DNA of 64,000 nt from Euonymus europaeus (Eukaryota > Streptophyta > Magnoliopsida > Celastrales > Celastraceae), in contig OY756972.1 in assembly GCA_963580455.1 (NCBI GenBank), positions 17,251,001-17,315,000 on the forward strand. Direction: 5' to 3'. Under the pieces are notes generated by a model. It saw nothing but the letters and a program-made list of their open reading frames with translations. It did no database searches and was not told where the DNA came from. The translations under genes and the position numbers were made by a program. Below are positions 31,904-44,796 of this stretch, one piece after another (the first letter of the stretch is position 1; each line of letters opens with the position of its first letter).

Positions 31904-32023
31904 TTTTTGTTGGTGTTTGTGAATTGGAATTGATTCTCGAGATTGCAGTATATTCTCTAATGTGATATAGAGATTACACTGCCAAGCTGAAGAATGAAGG
32001 AGGAGAGGGGATTGGAGATGGAG

Positions 32024-32033
32024 ATTATATAGG
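32024..32033 (-). promoter_or_regulatory. TATA box of the arabinogalactan-protein gene
   Basis: Minus strand 'CCTATATAAT' lies about 120 bases before the ATG at 31903, implying a leader of roughly 90 bases. Confidence 0.7.
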
Positions 32034-32262
32034 GTTAAGGAGAAAAGGATTGTGAGGCCAAGAGAGACTCGACAGTTATAAACGGTTGGTTAATTATTTA
32101 GGGTTATTTTTGCATTTTGATTTTGGTTTGTTGGTTGAGGAGGTATGATGACCCGAGTCATATGGTCAAGGACAGTAACCCACTTTTTGCTCAAGCTCCT
32201 CAATTAGCTATAAATATAGCATTATTTTCTTGTGTATATATATATCATTTATAAAATTATCT

Positions 32263-32267
<5 letters not shown>

Positions 32268-32299
<32 letters not shown>
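32268..32299. repeat. (TA)n microsatellite
   Basis: An uninterrupted run of about 16 TA units in AT-rich intergenic DNA. Confidence 0.95.
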
Positions 32300-32301
<2 letters not shown>

Positions 32302-33459
32302 TCTCTAAAAGCATTAATTTTTAAGCAACCATGCTAATGATATGAGCGATAACCATTTCAAAAGCATTTCAGTGGGTGTGACGCTATTCATTGGGTGTGG
32401 TAACTGATGAGAATAATATGCTAAAAACCATACTTTTAATTGTATTATTGAAACAAATTTTATTTAATAAAATAACCGTTTTTTGAATTTTATATGAAAA
32501 ATGACATATTGACGTTGATGTATTTTATTCTATATGGTATATGAATTTATGTGTAGAATATAGTTTATATATAGAAGATCAATTCAGAAGTTTCAGTAAA
32601 ATACAAGTAGATTATCACAACTAATACGAAATTGGAACCGTCGGTGTGGCTATAGTATAGTATTTTAGTATGTATGTCTTGGTTTTGAAAAGCGGTAAAA
32701 TTTGAACTTACTATACTAGTACATTTACAATGTATTGATTTGGACAATGCATGAATCAATTATTTTAGTCTGATTATATAGAAAATTGTACAGCCACATA
32801 CATGCTATAAAATTGTTCATGCTATAAAATTGTTCATACTCTTAATTTATTAAAGATTATTTGTACATGTGCATTCAATATATGAAACTTTGATTTACTA
32901 AAAGGTGAAGGCTTTTTGTATAGGCTAATAAGCACTAAGTGAATTAGGTTACCGCAATATTGAATGTACGATGGATAATAATTTGTTAATAAAATTCACG
33001 AACAACATAGATTGGTGATACTCTTTTGAGAATGTTTATATGATTTGAGATTGTGTCAAATCCTGTAAGTGAATTTTAATAATCCAACACGTTCAAATAA
33101 GTTAAGCGGTAATAATTTAATAAGTTAATTAAATATATTATTTCAACGAGATATTTAAATGACAAATATCTATAACTTAATGTCAAGAGAATGAATGATT
33201 ATAATGGCTCAAATATAATTTGAGATAAGACGAGGAGTGAAACTATAATATTTTAGTGAAATATATTATAGTACATGAATTTAAATTAAGTCTATAGATT
33301 TGGGTTGATAATTATAAAATCCATGAGAAACTCATGTTTTTTTTTTCTTGAAGGTCCCCACTGTAATCCATGAAAAGCTCATACTAAAGTGGATCAAGAA
33401 AACCAAGTTCAAGTTGGAAAACTAGTAGAGAGAGAGAGAGGGTGGCCGACTAAGATATC
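32300..33459. other. AT-rich intergenic DNA, nothing recognised
   Basis: Only short repeats are visible: 'CATGCTATAAAATTGTTCAT' in tandem near 32803-32837 and an AG run at 33427-33440. Confidence 0.5.
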
Positions 33460-34012
33460 ATTTAAAGAAAAATATTTAATTTAATTTTGTTTGTATTATA
33501 TAATATTTGTTAATTTTTTTTCTATTAAGATATCATTTTGCGCAAATCATTAGTGTTTTTTTCTGCATTTTTTATTATTATTACTGAATTTTTTCTTTGT
33601 ATTCCACTATGTTTTTTTACTTTATTTTTTTCTTCTAATTATGATCAAAACCATTATTTTATTGTAAAATATAAAATTTATTTTCATTGGTAAAGTATTA
33701 TTCATTATTTAAAAATAATAAATAAAACTTTGTTTGATTACAGACTTAACTTATCTGATAAAAGAAGCACACATGTATTATTCATTATACAATTACAAAA
33801 TTATCTAACAAAAGAAGCACATATGTGAATCACAATTCAATAATAATTGAAAAACAAAAAACAATGCACGAAAAAATTCAGTAATAATAATAAAAAATGC
33901 AGAAAAACACTAATAATTTGCGCAAAATGATATCTTAGTACAAAAAAATTAACAAATATTATATAATATAAACAAAATAATTTTAAATAATTTTCTTTTT
34001 TTTACATCATAT
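33460..34012. mobile_element. Foldback/MITE-like element with about 140-bp inverted repeats
   Basis: 33460-33596 and 33870-34012 are inverted copies sharing 'AAGATATCATTTTGCGCAAA', 'GCATTTTTTATTATTATTAC' and 'TATTATATAATATTTGTTAA' (as read on the plus strand of the left arm), with few differences. The 270-bp centre is AT-rich without coding potential. No clear target duplication was found, so the superfamily is open. Confidence 0.7.
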
Positions 34013-35032
34013 ATTGAAAAAAACAATAATCTAAGAATTACAATAAATTTTCTAAAACATATATTAGAATAAAAAAAAATTGTGGGTATGGGTATAAGGT
34101 TACTAAAAATGGGGGTATGGATACTAATAGATAAGGGCATAATAGGTATTTAAAAAAACTAATCTAATCTTAATAAAATAACATTAAGATACTAATTTTG
34201 AGATAAAAAAATAATAAAAAATTAAAGGGGATTTGGTTACCAATTCTAGGGGGTTTAAATACTCTATCCCTATGAGTTTTAGTGGAACTTGATTGTTTAT
34301 AGTTATATAAATGATTTTTACTATACAATGACATCGACACAATTCAACAATTAATTCATAGCAAAGTATTTCAACAATCACAAAATAATCAGATATTTTA
34401 ACAACCACAAAATTGTCACATTTTACCACCAAATTCGTAACTACGCAATTCATCTATCATATTTATAGTCACACAATTCAACTACCACATTATTATAATA
34501 TTAATATTTAATATTTAATATTTAATCAATAATTATTGAAATTATTAATATTATTGTCAATTTAATATTATTTAATATGGTAGTATTTTGACAGAATAGT
34601 TATAAAATGTAATCACTTTAAATTAAGGAAAATAATTATGAAAATAACTATTTAAATAATTTATAGTATTTAATGGGTAGCTGTAGTGTCAAAGAAATTG
34701 TAAATTTATAAGAATATCTGTTAAGATATCCTCACTGAAATGATCTAACATCGGCAGATGCAGTTGTGCAGGCGGTCTCCATGAAATGAAGATTCCTCTC
34801 TTTTCCAATTCTGAGACACAGTGACATCGACTAGATCGCCCAGATTACACATGTAAGCACAACAACACATAGTTTCCAACGAAACGTGTCTGGTCTCTCC
34901 GCCCAAATGCGCTTTCTCCTCTCCATATACAATCATCCTTTGTTTTCTCCCATCTCCATCTCCCATTTCTCTATTCCTCCCATTGTATTTACAGCCCATC
35001 TCTCTCCTTTCCTCTTTTTTTCTTTCTCTTCC
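34013..35032. other. AT-rich intergenic DNA and upstream region of the GPDH gene
   Basis: No element or gene recognised. The last 150 bases before 35033 are C/T-rich ('CTCTCTCCTTTCCTCTTTTT'), as in many plant 5' leaders. No convincing TATA box was seen. Confidence 0.5.
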
Positions 35033-37801
35033 ATGGCTTCTTCTACTGCAGCCGTTGACGCTCCAACACAACCCATAAACCATAACAATGCTGGTGATGA
35101 TGCTGTTTCACACAAATCAAGAGTCACTGTGGTGGGAAGCGGCAATTGGGGCAGTGTTGCTGCCAAGCTCATTGCCTCCAACACCTTGAAGCTTGGTTCG
35201 TTTCATGGTATGGTTTGGGATTTCTGCTGTTAAGGTGTTCGTATATATGCTTATGTGAAAGGATAATGAGAATTTAGATTGCATGTCTCTGTTATTCATA
35301 GAGTGCAATTACTGGGTAAAATTTGGGAGGTCACAAATGTTGGAAAGAATATAAATTGCAGTTATGAATCATTATATATCTTGGGTTGGATCATAAATTG
35401 TGCTAACACATACACAAGGTGTTATTAACTAGTGTCTGATTTTGTTTGGAAGATTAAACTTGGGGATTCAAAGCTTTTTTTTATAATTTGTCTTGCTACA
35501 TTTCTGGTATTTCAAAAGTAATTCTCTAATGAAACCCATTTTGGATTTGCATTTTTGTGATGAAATCAGATGAAGTGAGAATGTGGGTCTTTGAGGAAAA
35601 ATTACCAAGTGGTGAGAAGCTAACTGATGTCATCAACCGAACCAATGTGAGGACTTAATTACTATTATCACGCCTATATTATTGCTTTTCAGCATTGCGA
35701 ATCTGTGTCATGAACTTTTTTCTTTAACAGGAAAATGTAAAATATCTCCCTGGAATAAAGCTTGGCAAAAATGTCATAGCAGATCCTGATCTTGAAAATG
35801 CAGGTACAAATTTCTAGTTAATTGAGTCTTGTGTTTGTTTGACTGTCTTAATGTGGATGGGATGATCACTTAGTTGTGCTGCGGGTGATTATGCAGTAAA
35901 AGATGCAAACATGTTGGTATTTGTGACCCCTCATCAATTCATGGAGGGTATATGCAAGGGGCTTGTTGGCAAGCTGCAGGCCAGTGTGGAGGGTATCTCC
36001 CTCATTAAAGGGATGGAGGTCAAGAAGGAAGGCCCGCATATGATCTCAGCTCTTATTTCCGAGCAGCTTGGAATTAATTGTTGTGTTCTAATGGGTGCAA
36101 ACATTGCAAATGAGGTAATAAACCTGGTTTAGAATCTTCTCGGATTCTCCTCATTTGCTTGTACATTTTGTCAAGTTGTTGATATATTGGACAAGTGCAG
36201 ATTGCGCTAGAAAAGTTTAGCGAGGCTACAGTTGGATACAGACAGAGCAGAGAAACTGCAGAGAAATGGGTTCAGTTGTTTAGTACTCCTTATTTCATGG
36301 TCACAGCTGTGAGTACAATAATTACACTTTCGGTTTACAAGCATCAAATCTAAAAAAATTGCTTACCTTTGAACTGATCTAAGCAGGACCGATAGTCCAT
36401 ATGATCATCTAGGTTCAAGCATGCCTATAACATGATACAACATGATATTACAAGAACATCTAAAACTTTTAACAAATGTAGTATAGATCGCAGATTGATT
36501 GAATTGAATCAAGTTATCGATGATTTAGTCTAACTTTGTTCGGCCATCTAATCAATAGGTCCAAGATGTGGAAGGCGTTGAACTATGTGGTACCTTAAAG
36601 AATGCCGTCGCTATAGCAGCAGGTCCGTAGTACTATAACTTTTCTGCTTTACCTACAAGATCTTTTAAGTCATAGTGGAACTAATCACCAGTGGGACAGG
36701 TTTTGTGGATGGCCTGGACATGGGAAATAACACAAAAGTAAGTGCAAGCAATAAAGCAACTTTAGTAAGGCTTGAGCATGTTTTCCTTTCTGTCTTTTGT
36801 TTTACCTTGACTGTTTATGAGTTACCAGGCTGCAATCATGAGAATTGGTTTGAGGGAAATGAGGGCCTTTTCCAAGCTGTTGTTTCCATCTGTGAAGGAC
36901 AACACCTTCTTCGAGAGCTGTGGTGTTGCTGATCTCATCACAACATGCTGTAAGGAAGCAGCTAAATTCCCTTGTTATAATGAAATTTTTCTTGGAGAAT
37001 AATTACATCATTTGTTGCAGTAGGAGGAAGAAACAGGAAAGTTGCAGAGGCCTTTGCCAAGAGTGGGGGGAAAAGGTACTCTTTTTTTCGTTTGTTATGT
37101 AAACCCAAGTAGATATATGAGTCTTTCATTAAACCTTGCTTTTCTCGTTTGCAGGTCTTTTGACGAGCTAGAAGCAGAGATGTTGCACGGCCAAAAGTTA
37201 CAGGTAGCTATGAAAACTCAATTGTTGGATCTCGAAAACGAAAAGTACACATTAGCAAAATTTTCTCAGTTTAACATAAATGAGAATAAACTTTAACAAC
37301 AAGAAGAACCACACCATTAGAAATTATAGGTTTTTCCAACAAACGCATGGATGGTTTACAGAATTTTTTTTCGTACAAATGGGAACTAAACACGCTCAGA
37401 AGCACATATTTCCTTTAATGTGCATGAATTTACAGACGTGTGAGTCATGGATGCACATTTGTGATGATGGTGAAAGATCCAAACCCATAATAGTACCTAA
37501 GAAAATTCGTATTGTTTGCATAATTTTGTTGGACCGAAAATTGTGTAAACTTGGGATCTTTTGGGGACAAAAGGTAATTGAAGCCAAGCATTCTTTCAAT
37601 TTTGTGTAGACTCTTCTGATTTTTCTTCCTTACTTGAAGGGTGTCTCAACGGCAAAAGAAGTGTATGAAGTCTTAACGCATCATGGATGGCTAGAGTTGT
37701 TTCCACTTTTTGCAACGGTGAATGAGATTTGCATTGGTCGTCTTCCACCATCTGCCATAGTTGAATACAGTGAGCACAGATCCAAAGTCTCCATGCAATA
37801 A
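35033..37801 (+). CDS. GPDH: NAD-dependent glycerol-3-phosphate dehydrogenase, eukaryotic GPD1 type
   Basis: Eleven exons with canonical GT-AG introns join in phase: 35033-35207, 35570-35646, 35731-35803, 35897-36114, 36201-36308, 36559-36622, 36700-36737, 36829-36949, 37021-37075, 37155-37203, 37640-37801; 379 residues. The enzyme interconverts dihydroxyacetone phosphate and sn-glycerol 3-phosphate with NAD(H), feeding glycerolipid synthesis and redox shuttling. Seen: Rossmann loop 'GSGNWGS' at residue 35, 'LIFV'-like '[10 protein letters not shown]', the lysine-containing 'GISLIKG' and 'CGTLKN', 'GNNTKAA' across exons 7-8, 'GVADLITTC' and '[11 protein letters not shown]'. The first 30 residues are not conserved and look neither like a clear transit peptide nor a membrane segment, so cytosol is the likely site. 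The ATG at 35033 sits in a good context (CCATGG); an upstream in-frame extension exists but is not needed. It runs towards the hydrolase gene, with 718 bases between stop codons. Confidence 0.95.
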
Positions 37802-38519
37802 GGCTCTTGACCAACACAATTGACAAACCGAGAATGAAGCCAGTATATTTCACATACTTGCAAGGTTGAGCTCCTATACGTAGCTCTTACCAACTTCAAA
37901 GCCAAGATGCAAGGTTGAGAAAGCTTCAGGATTCTGCCAGCTGCAGTTTATAGTTTTGGAGTTGTTACTGTGTCTCACTTTACTTTGTTTCAGACACTTG
38001 AAATTTTCTTTTAAGTTTTGGCAGAAAACAGTAGTTCCTTTTTTAGTTGTAGAAGGCTAATAACCGCCAAATGGTTTTTAAATACCATCACAGAAAATTG
38101 GAACCACCACCTGTTCATTAGAAAATTTGTAACCTTCTGTTGTTCAGTTCATAACCAGCATGCTGGAATGTTATGGTATACAGGTTTACTCACTTCACCA
38201 ACCTTCATGAACAGACCACAAAAATCATATTTCATGCATTTTCCATGCAAGAGGATCACCCAATTCAACCAAAAAAAAATGCTCCACGATCCTCCAAAAA
38301 TCAAAGTACTCGAGGTAATTACAGCATAAGCCAGTAAACTGATTTAAAGGGAGTATGCCATTGTAATGTCAAGCCCCATCTCATTTCCTGCCATAGTTAT
38401 TACATGGAAACCACAAGCCAACTACAAAGCCCACAACCACAATGATTTGAAAAAGAGAGAACAAATAGATTAACCAAAACAGAAAACCAATGCACAACGC
38501 ATAAATTTTACAGTTGGTT
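37802..38519. other. Convergent intergenic region (3' flanks of two genes)
   Basis: This holds the 3' untranslated regions of GPDH (plus) and the hydrolase (minus). No other gene is supported. Confidence 0.6.
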
Positions 38520-41500
38520 TTAGGAAGTACTTCGTATTCTATCCAAACGGTCGACACTTTTTCGTGCTCTTTCCAACTGGTGATCAATGCTTTTCCTCGA
38601 CTTTTCATGGACATCAACACTCCTTCGGGCCCTTTCCATTTGCTCGAAAGACATTCTCAACTTTTCTAGCTTATCAGGATTAATGGCCTGGTTTTTCAGT
38701 TTCTCATGCCTGTCAGTGCTCTGCCTCGGTTTCTCCCTCCGATCAGTACTCTTCCTTGAAACTTCGTAAACATCAGTACTCTTCCGGGATGGCTCAAATT
38801 GGTCTGTGCTTCTTCTAGAACTGAATCGCTGAGAAGGAGATTTTTCAACAGTTGATATGAACTTCTTCAGATGCCTGATATACTCGGGATAGTGCTCCAA
38901 ATCACAATGGTTGCCTCCTTTCAGCCAAAGTGGTTCATACTTCTCTTTACACAGTTCCCAGAGTTGCTTTCCATGAGAACAATCAACAACTTCATCTGAA
39001 GTTCCCTACACAATCATTTAATTAATCCACATATAAAAGGCCTCATAATTTTGGAAACAATTTTGACAATACATGCCAATAATATCATGAATGACAAGCA
39101 CTAATCCCTTATTATAGTCACTCATGCAACAATACTTGCCACTCGATTCCTTTCCTCGTATAATCTATAAGAGGCTGCTTCTCTCTAAAATTCTGTAGTA
39201 GTATATATGGTCAAATCTGACTACCAAAATGTAGGACATATTTCGATGTATTTGTAGAAAATAAAGATATAGGAGCTAGATTTAAGGTAATAGCATGAAT
39301 AAACAGATACATAAAAAAAAAACTTAAATTCTCATTCAACAGCATCAAGACACAAACTTAACACCGGAGGTAATAACATAACAGTTCATCGTCATCTATA
39401 ATATGTTAAAACATTCCAAATATAGGAAATCAGACAGGAAAATATCTCAAATGGCTGTGCCAAGTTATGGCAGTTACAAACAGATCGCAATGATGTCAGC
39501 ATACATCACCTTTTTTATGAGTGCAAACAAATGCACGGGAATCAGGATTTGGTCATCCCTGGGGTCCATAGAAGTCATCATGCAGACCTGCTTACAATTT
39601 TTATGTGTTTTTCCTTTCAATGTTCTCAACCAATGTGTTTTAATCATTGACAGACTAACCTATGCTTAATGCAAACAGAAATAAATATCATTTTCTTTTT
39701 CTTCCTTTCACTATGCGCATGGGAGGGTGACAGTTTTTGTTGCCCATGTATAATCTATTTTCAATTTATTTTGTCTCGATTTCTGAGAAGTTCCAGGTCA
39801 TCAACATGACAGTTATCTTTTTCCTTGGATTTAAGACACTCACAGGACCAAAAGATTAAGGCAGATCTATTTGTCTTGGATTCAATTTAAAAATAGCCAA
39901 AAACAAACAATCCTTTCATGGGAAAACATGACTCTTAAGAAAAATGATGGGGTAGAATGCAAATCAATATGAGATAAATGAACAATCTTTTAAAATTTTC
40001 AATAAAGGGTTTCTCTGTGAAGCCATTCTTGAGAATCTTCAATACTGGTTTTATTAAATTATTCTGAATTTTGGTTTTTTATAATCTTATTTGTTAATAT
40101 TGAAAAAAAAACATAGTTGTTTGTATTTCATTTTATTAATATTTACCCTTTTTAGTACCTGCATACATATACATATATGAGAACAACTCAATGTTTTTAT
40201 TTTGAATGGAAAAGGATAGCCTTACGTTCTTAGCTGAAAACAGCACCTTTTTATCGCATTAACCTTGCAACTAAATTTGAAAGAGAAAATGATGAAATCC
40301 AAGTGCAAATAAGTTGATAAAAGCTAAGGATTTATGCATAACAAATATTCAGCAGTATTAGGATTTTTGGCATAGAACTAATCAGGATCCTAACTTACGA
40401 GCACAAGAAGATGGAGCATAAAGAAGAAGAGAGAATAATATATGATCAAAGAAAAGCTGAAACTTAAGGAGAAGAGGGAAAAATGATGATATACATAAAG
40501 AAACCAGTCAATCCTCAACCAGCTTAAACTTGACGTTATTAATGTACATAGGATGCAATAGATTCAGAGTAAAGAATGAAAAAAAAATTGAGCAATAATT
40601 ATGCATCTGAAACCAACATTATAACATAAAATTCTCTCATGAGCTAATTTCATAAAAGATGCAGGATTACCAAAAAGGAAACATATGAATGCTATCCGCA
40701 CAACGATTTAAACAACTAACCGCGAACATGATCTCGATTTTATAGAGATTTTAGGGTAAGTATAAATACTCACATGAATGATAAGAACTGGACAATTAAC
40801 AAGTGAAATTTTGTCAATATTCTGCAAACAGCAAAAAGATATTGCGCTAATGTTAGAAAATAGCTTCAGGAGTTGAGCACCCATAAATGTAAGTAATTAT
40901 ATTACCTTGTAGATGTCAAACCAGTATGAACGCTTTACAGGATACATGACTCTTAAACCTGAAAGTATGGGACTATGAAGCACAACCGCCCTTAGCTGAG
41001 GCAGTCGAGCAGCAAGATCCAAGGTGGGGCCACTGCCAACAGATTGGCCATAAAGGATCATATCTTCCTGCTTGGTACCATAACTTTCCTCAAGACACTT
41101 ATATACAGCTTCAATATCAGCGTATGTATTCTGCTCACTAGGCTGCAATACAGGAAATGGGCTTAAGATGAACCTTTCATTCTGACCACTAGCACCTCAT
41201 ACTACGTTGGTTCGTCCTTTTGTTTTCCCCATTGTTACCAGAAAAAAAGATAAATAATGTGTAAATAAAATAAACGAGCTCAAACCTCCAACATACCTTT
41301 CCAGATGATTGCCCATACCCAGAATAATCATACCTGTACATAGCCACAAAGTTCTAATAAAAATAAGCTGCTTTTAACCTTAAGTTCTTTTCTTAATAGT
41401 AAATCAGACCTTCCTAACACTCTAGATGCATTAGTACACAAGATATATTCATAGAATTTTTCCATGATTATTACACAAGTCAAATGAACCTCACAACCAT

Positions 41501-42546
41501 ATTACACCTGGGCTGAGATTAGCCTATCAGACTAAGCAGAAGCTGAAACACTTGGCCAAGCCTTCTCAAAAACTGTTGAAGCCACATCTCCAAATGTGCA
41601 AAAATTCGCTATGATAAAATATGTTCGGTTGTAAAAGTAACCTAAACCAAATGGTACCATCGGCAAAAGAGTGAATCAACAAGCTGAAGCCCAAATTATA
41701 AATAATTCAATAGAGACCCCAAATTATAACTGGCATTAAGACTAGTCAATCTAGATAAAAGTTGAAGGAAAGGAATTCAACCAAACATTCTTAAATATTT
41801 CTTCTGACAAACCGCCTCCCCCTTCGCCCAAGGAAAAAAGAAAAATTCCAGTTTTTCACAGCTCAATCACAAGAAATTCCAAAGACATGGACGCCAAACT
41901 GACAACCCAGCGCAAATAGCACACAAAATGATCATAATTTCCAAATTCAGATGCCAAATTAATAAAACAGTAACAAGAAATAACCAAAACAAAATCTGGT
42001 GAAACTCAGAAGTAGAGCTATACTAGACTTACTAACCCATTATGTTAGCGCCCAAAATTCAAGGGAAGCACTGGTTAAGTACCGAAATTATAAAAGATCC
42101 ACAAATAAACAAATCAGTACAATTAACGAATAAAAAAACCCATTATTGCTACAGAAAAAGGGAAATCAGTTGCCAAATCGCAGAAGCCATTAAAAAAGGA
42201 CCCAAAAAGCTCAAAAAATAAAAGCAGAGTAACAGAAATGATACCCCATGAGATTAACCCTTAAATGGATGCTCAATTCGATAAAAAGCTCGTACATCTG
42301 TCCCAGATCGGCCGCATTTCCATGAGAGTAGAGTACCGTAGAAGTGGCCATGGGATGCCTCACGTAGATTGCCACAATCTCACTGCCTCTTCTTGTTGGG
42401 AGCTTGAGAATCTCCACGTTTTCTCTGTGTGGGAAGGGGCTGAGAAGCAACAAACCAGTAAGTCCGTCCGTTATCAACTTGTATGTTGGTGGGTTCGGAG
42501 GGAAAAAGGCGAACTTCGCCGCCATCGACGATGTCACACCCCCCAT
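38520..42546 (-). CDS. Alpha/beta-hydrolase, ABHD17-like protein (probable protein depalmitoylase)
   Basis: Five exons with GT-AG introns: 42546-42245, 41333-41297, 41142-40906, 40821-40774, 39005-38520; 369 residues. The N-terminus '[20 protein letters not shown]' is typical of plant ABHD17-like proteins; Gly2 could be myristoylated. The hydrolase core follows: '[17 protein letters not shown]' (oxyanion region), '[12 protein letters not shown]', nucleophile elbow '[11 protein letters not shown]', then '[11 protein letters not shown]' with the acid residue and '[13 protein letters not shown]' with the catalytic histidine, so the triad is complete. In animals and plants this family removes palmitate from membrane proteins. 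After the domain come about 115 residues of charged, Ser/Thr-rich repeats ('SRKSTD', 'RRSVD', 'RKSID'), which are basic and probably disordered; the start of that tail is in the last exon. Introns 1 (911 bp) and 4 (1768 bp) are long. Confidence 0.94.
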
Positions 42547-42670
42547 CCCGCCCTTTTTTCCCCCAACCCTCCTCTGTTTTGATTTAGCCCTTTTAAGGAT
42601 AGTGTCTTCTTTTTCCCCAACAGTATTTTATCAGAACAAACATTCCCTTCACCTTTTTATCCTGAATATT

Positions 42671-42847
42671 AGAAGATAGAGTCAAGATATAGAGGAGGAA
42701 GAGCAGACTGGATTTGTTGTGGGACTGGCAGAGAGAGAGCAGAAGCTTAATTTACTTTGTGATTAGAAGATAGAGTCAAGATATAGAGGAGGAAGAGCAG
42801 ACTGGATTTGTTGTGGGAGAGAGCAGAAGCTTAATTTACTTTGTGAT
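42671..42847. repeat. Tandem duplication upstream of the hydrolase gene
   Basis: 'GAAGATAGAGTCAAGATATA' through 'AATTTACTTTGTGATT' occurs at 42671-42764 and again at 42766-42847; the second copy lacks about 10 bases of 'CTGGCAGAGA'. It lies 125-300 bases before the ATG and may fall in the promoter or leader. Confidence 0.9.
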
Positions 42848-42870
42848 TTTTTATATTCAATAAGGATTTA

Positions 42871-42871
42871 C

Positions 42872-42893
<22 letters not shown>
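42871..42893. repeat. Poly-C run of 23
   Basis: A homopolymer of C, then T and three more C. Its exact length may be a sequencing estimate. Confidence 0.9.
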
Positions 42894-42902
<9 letters not shown>

Positions 42903-43084
42903 ATGTGGATAAAGTTGGTAGGTTGAGACATTGTAATCTATGATCACTAAAATGACCCAAAATTAACCCTCCCTCATTATTGGGAATAAAAATAATCATG
43001 CCTATATCACTTTTAAGTTTTAACTACCATTTACATTTATCAAACCATATTTATTGAAAATCTCCCATGGTGGCAGCTTCTAAG

Positions 43085-43345
43085 AATTATGGCCCCCAGG
43101 GCATATGGCTTGACGGTTGAGGTGTTGATCGATTAGTAGGCTTAGGTTGGAGGTCACGAGGTTGAGCTCCTATGACGGATTCTTTTGTACATTATTCAAC
43201 CCTGAGCGACCTTTTTCTAAACCAGATTAACTCTTGGGCCAGCACTTGGACCGTCAATGTCGTACAATCCGCAACTTACCTTCCCCATCTTGGGCTAGGG
43301 CACGTCCGATGAGGGCAGACTTGCTTGACCTGTAAACCAAGCTTC
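43085..43345 (+). mobile_element. Possible tRNA-derived SINE fragment
   Basis: 'ATGGCTTGACGGTTGAGG' followed 60 bases on by 'GGTCACGAGGTTGAGCTCC' resembles A and B boxes of a tRNA-derived SINE, with 3' sequence rich in 'GGGC'. The B box is imperfect and no flanking duplication was found. Confidence 0.3.
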
Positions 43346-43847
43346 TAGGAATTATGTTTTTGTCCAAAAATACTGAGATAGAAAGTACATAATTGAGGAC
43401 AAAAAACCCAGGGTTAACATGGACGAAAAACCCAACATGCCACCTAGCATTCAAACAATTTCTTCAGGCTGTCAAAGTCTTCATAAACAAAGTAACAAAC
43501 CATCTTTTAGTTTTCTTGCCTTTGCCATAATATAAAATATCAGATTCCCTTTGTTATATGCAGCTTCTCTGGCAAAAAAAACTTTAAGAAATCAATTGAC
43601 AAAAAAATAGCAAGGACAGATGGGACCACAACTCTTTTTAATTGACCATTTGAACAGAGTTGGTTAAAAAGGCAAACAGAGGTCTTGAAATTAGGCTTAG
43701 TGGAATCCCATGTGTAATTTGCCTCATCCAAGGTACTTTCTAGGTATAATTTCACATCTACGTCTCCAATACTGTTGACTTTTTAATTTAATAAAAAAAT
43801 TAATTGACAATTGTGAGATATATTTAACCATTTGAATTATGAAAATT

Positions 43848-44796
43848 GGGTGATGATGTGCAGGGATGTAACCTACCACGATAGTTATAGCAAGTTACTT
43901 CAGCAGTCTGTGTGTGCTTTAATATATGGGCTATAACTTATTATTAAATTAACGGACTTTCATGATGAGCCTTATGTAATGTGTTACGTGAAGTTGTGTT
44001 TAGTATAATATCTTATTCCAATGTGATAGGTGTCCTTTTCTAATGGTTATGTCCACATGCGGTTATATAGGTGTGTTAGTGTTCTATTGGAATTGAAGTG
44101 TTGTGGATGTCGTGTATTAAGATAGCAAATCTAGTGGTTCAAACATATTTATTTCACGACACATGGAGAGGTTATTATCACTTATTATTGTGCATGTGTC
44201 ATCAAACAAGTATGGATATGTGTTGTATCTTTTCAGGTGATAAGGTGATAAGTTTCTTGTGGGAAAAGAAGTCTTGATCTCCAAGACACTCGTGTGGTAT
44301 AAATATTTCATCCAAGCTATTTTGGAGTGTACCGAAGTTACTAGTGAGTGAGATTTGAGCATTGGATTTTTGTAACTTCGTAAAAGCAAGTCATCTCATT
44401 GTTTCGTGTGTGAAATTCTAAATTTGAGAGTTTAATGAGTGATTTGTAGCGAGGGTTTTGTATTGAGAGTTGTTCTTCTTGAGTTACTTGTTTGCGAAGT
44501 CTCTTGGGAGATCCAAGAGAGGTCTCTACCTTGTTAGGTTGAGTGAGGTTGAAGCAAAACACTGAATGAGAGGGATGAGCGATGCCTTTAGATCAAAGAT
44601 AGGGTTGTAACTCCTGATTCGTTCTTAGTGGATTGTTCCTCAAGGTTAGTCGCTCATATACTCGAGGTTTTTCTCTGGTTGAGTTTTACTCGTAAAATTC
44701 TTGGTATTGTTTTTGTTTATTTTTTCGCAATTTAGTTTTCATATTTGTTGACTAACGATCTTGGTGAGATACACCCAACTGTCAAATATCATCACT
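43848..44796 (+). mobile_element. Possible solo LTR
   Basis: The ends are inverted ('GGGTGATGAT' and 'ATCATCACTC'). The right part has features common in copia LTRs (a 'GGATTGTTCCTC' block, 'GGTTTTTCTCTGG', then T-rich sequence). No internal region or second copy is present and the flanks (AAATT, AAATC) match only partly, so this is tentative. Confidence 0.3.

Noticed and set aside
31479..31922. Long plus-strand open frames opposite the arabinogalactan-protein gene
   Set aside because: They are shadows: the GC-rich Ala/Pro/Ser codons of the minus-strand gene leave the opposite strand free of stops. The minus frame has the signal peptide and anchor signal.
36675..37609. Several extra plus-strand frames within the GPDH gene
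   Set aside because: They are intron read-throughs of exons 7-10. The spliced model keeps phase through all eleven exons.
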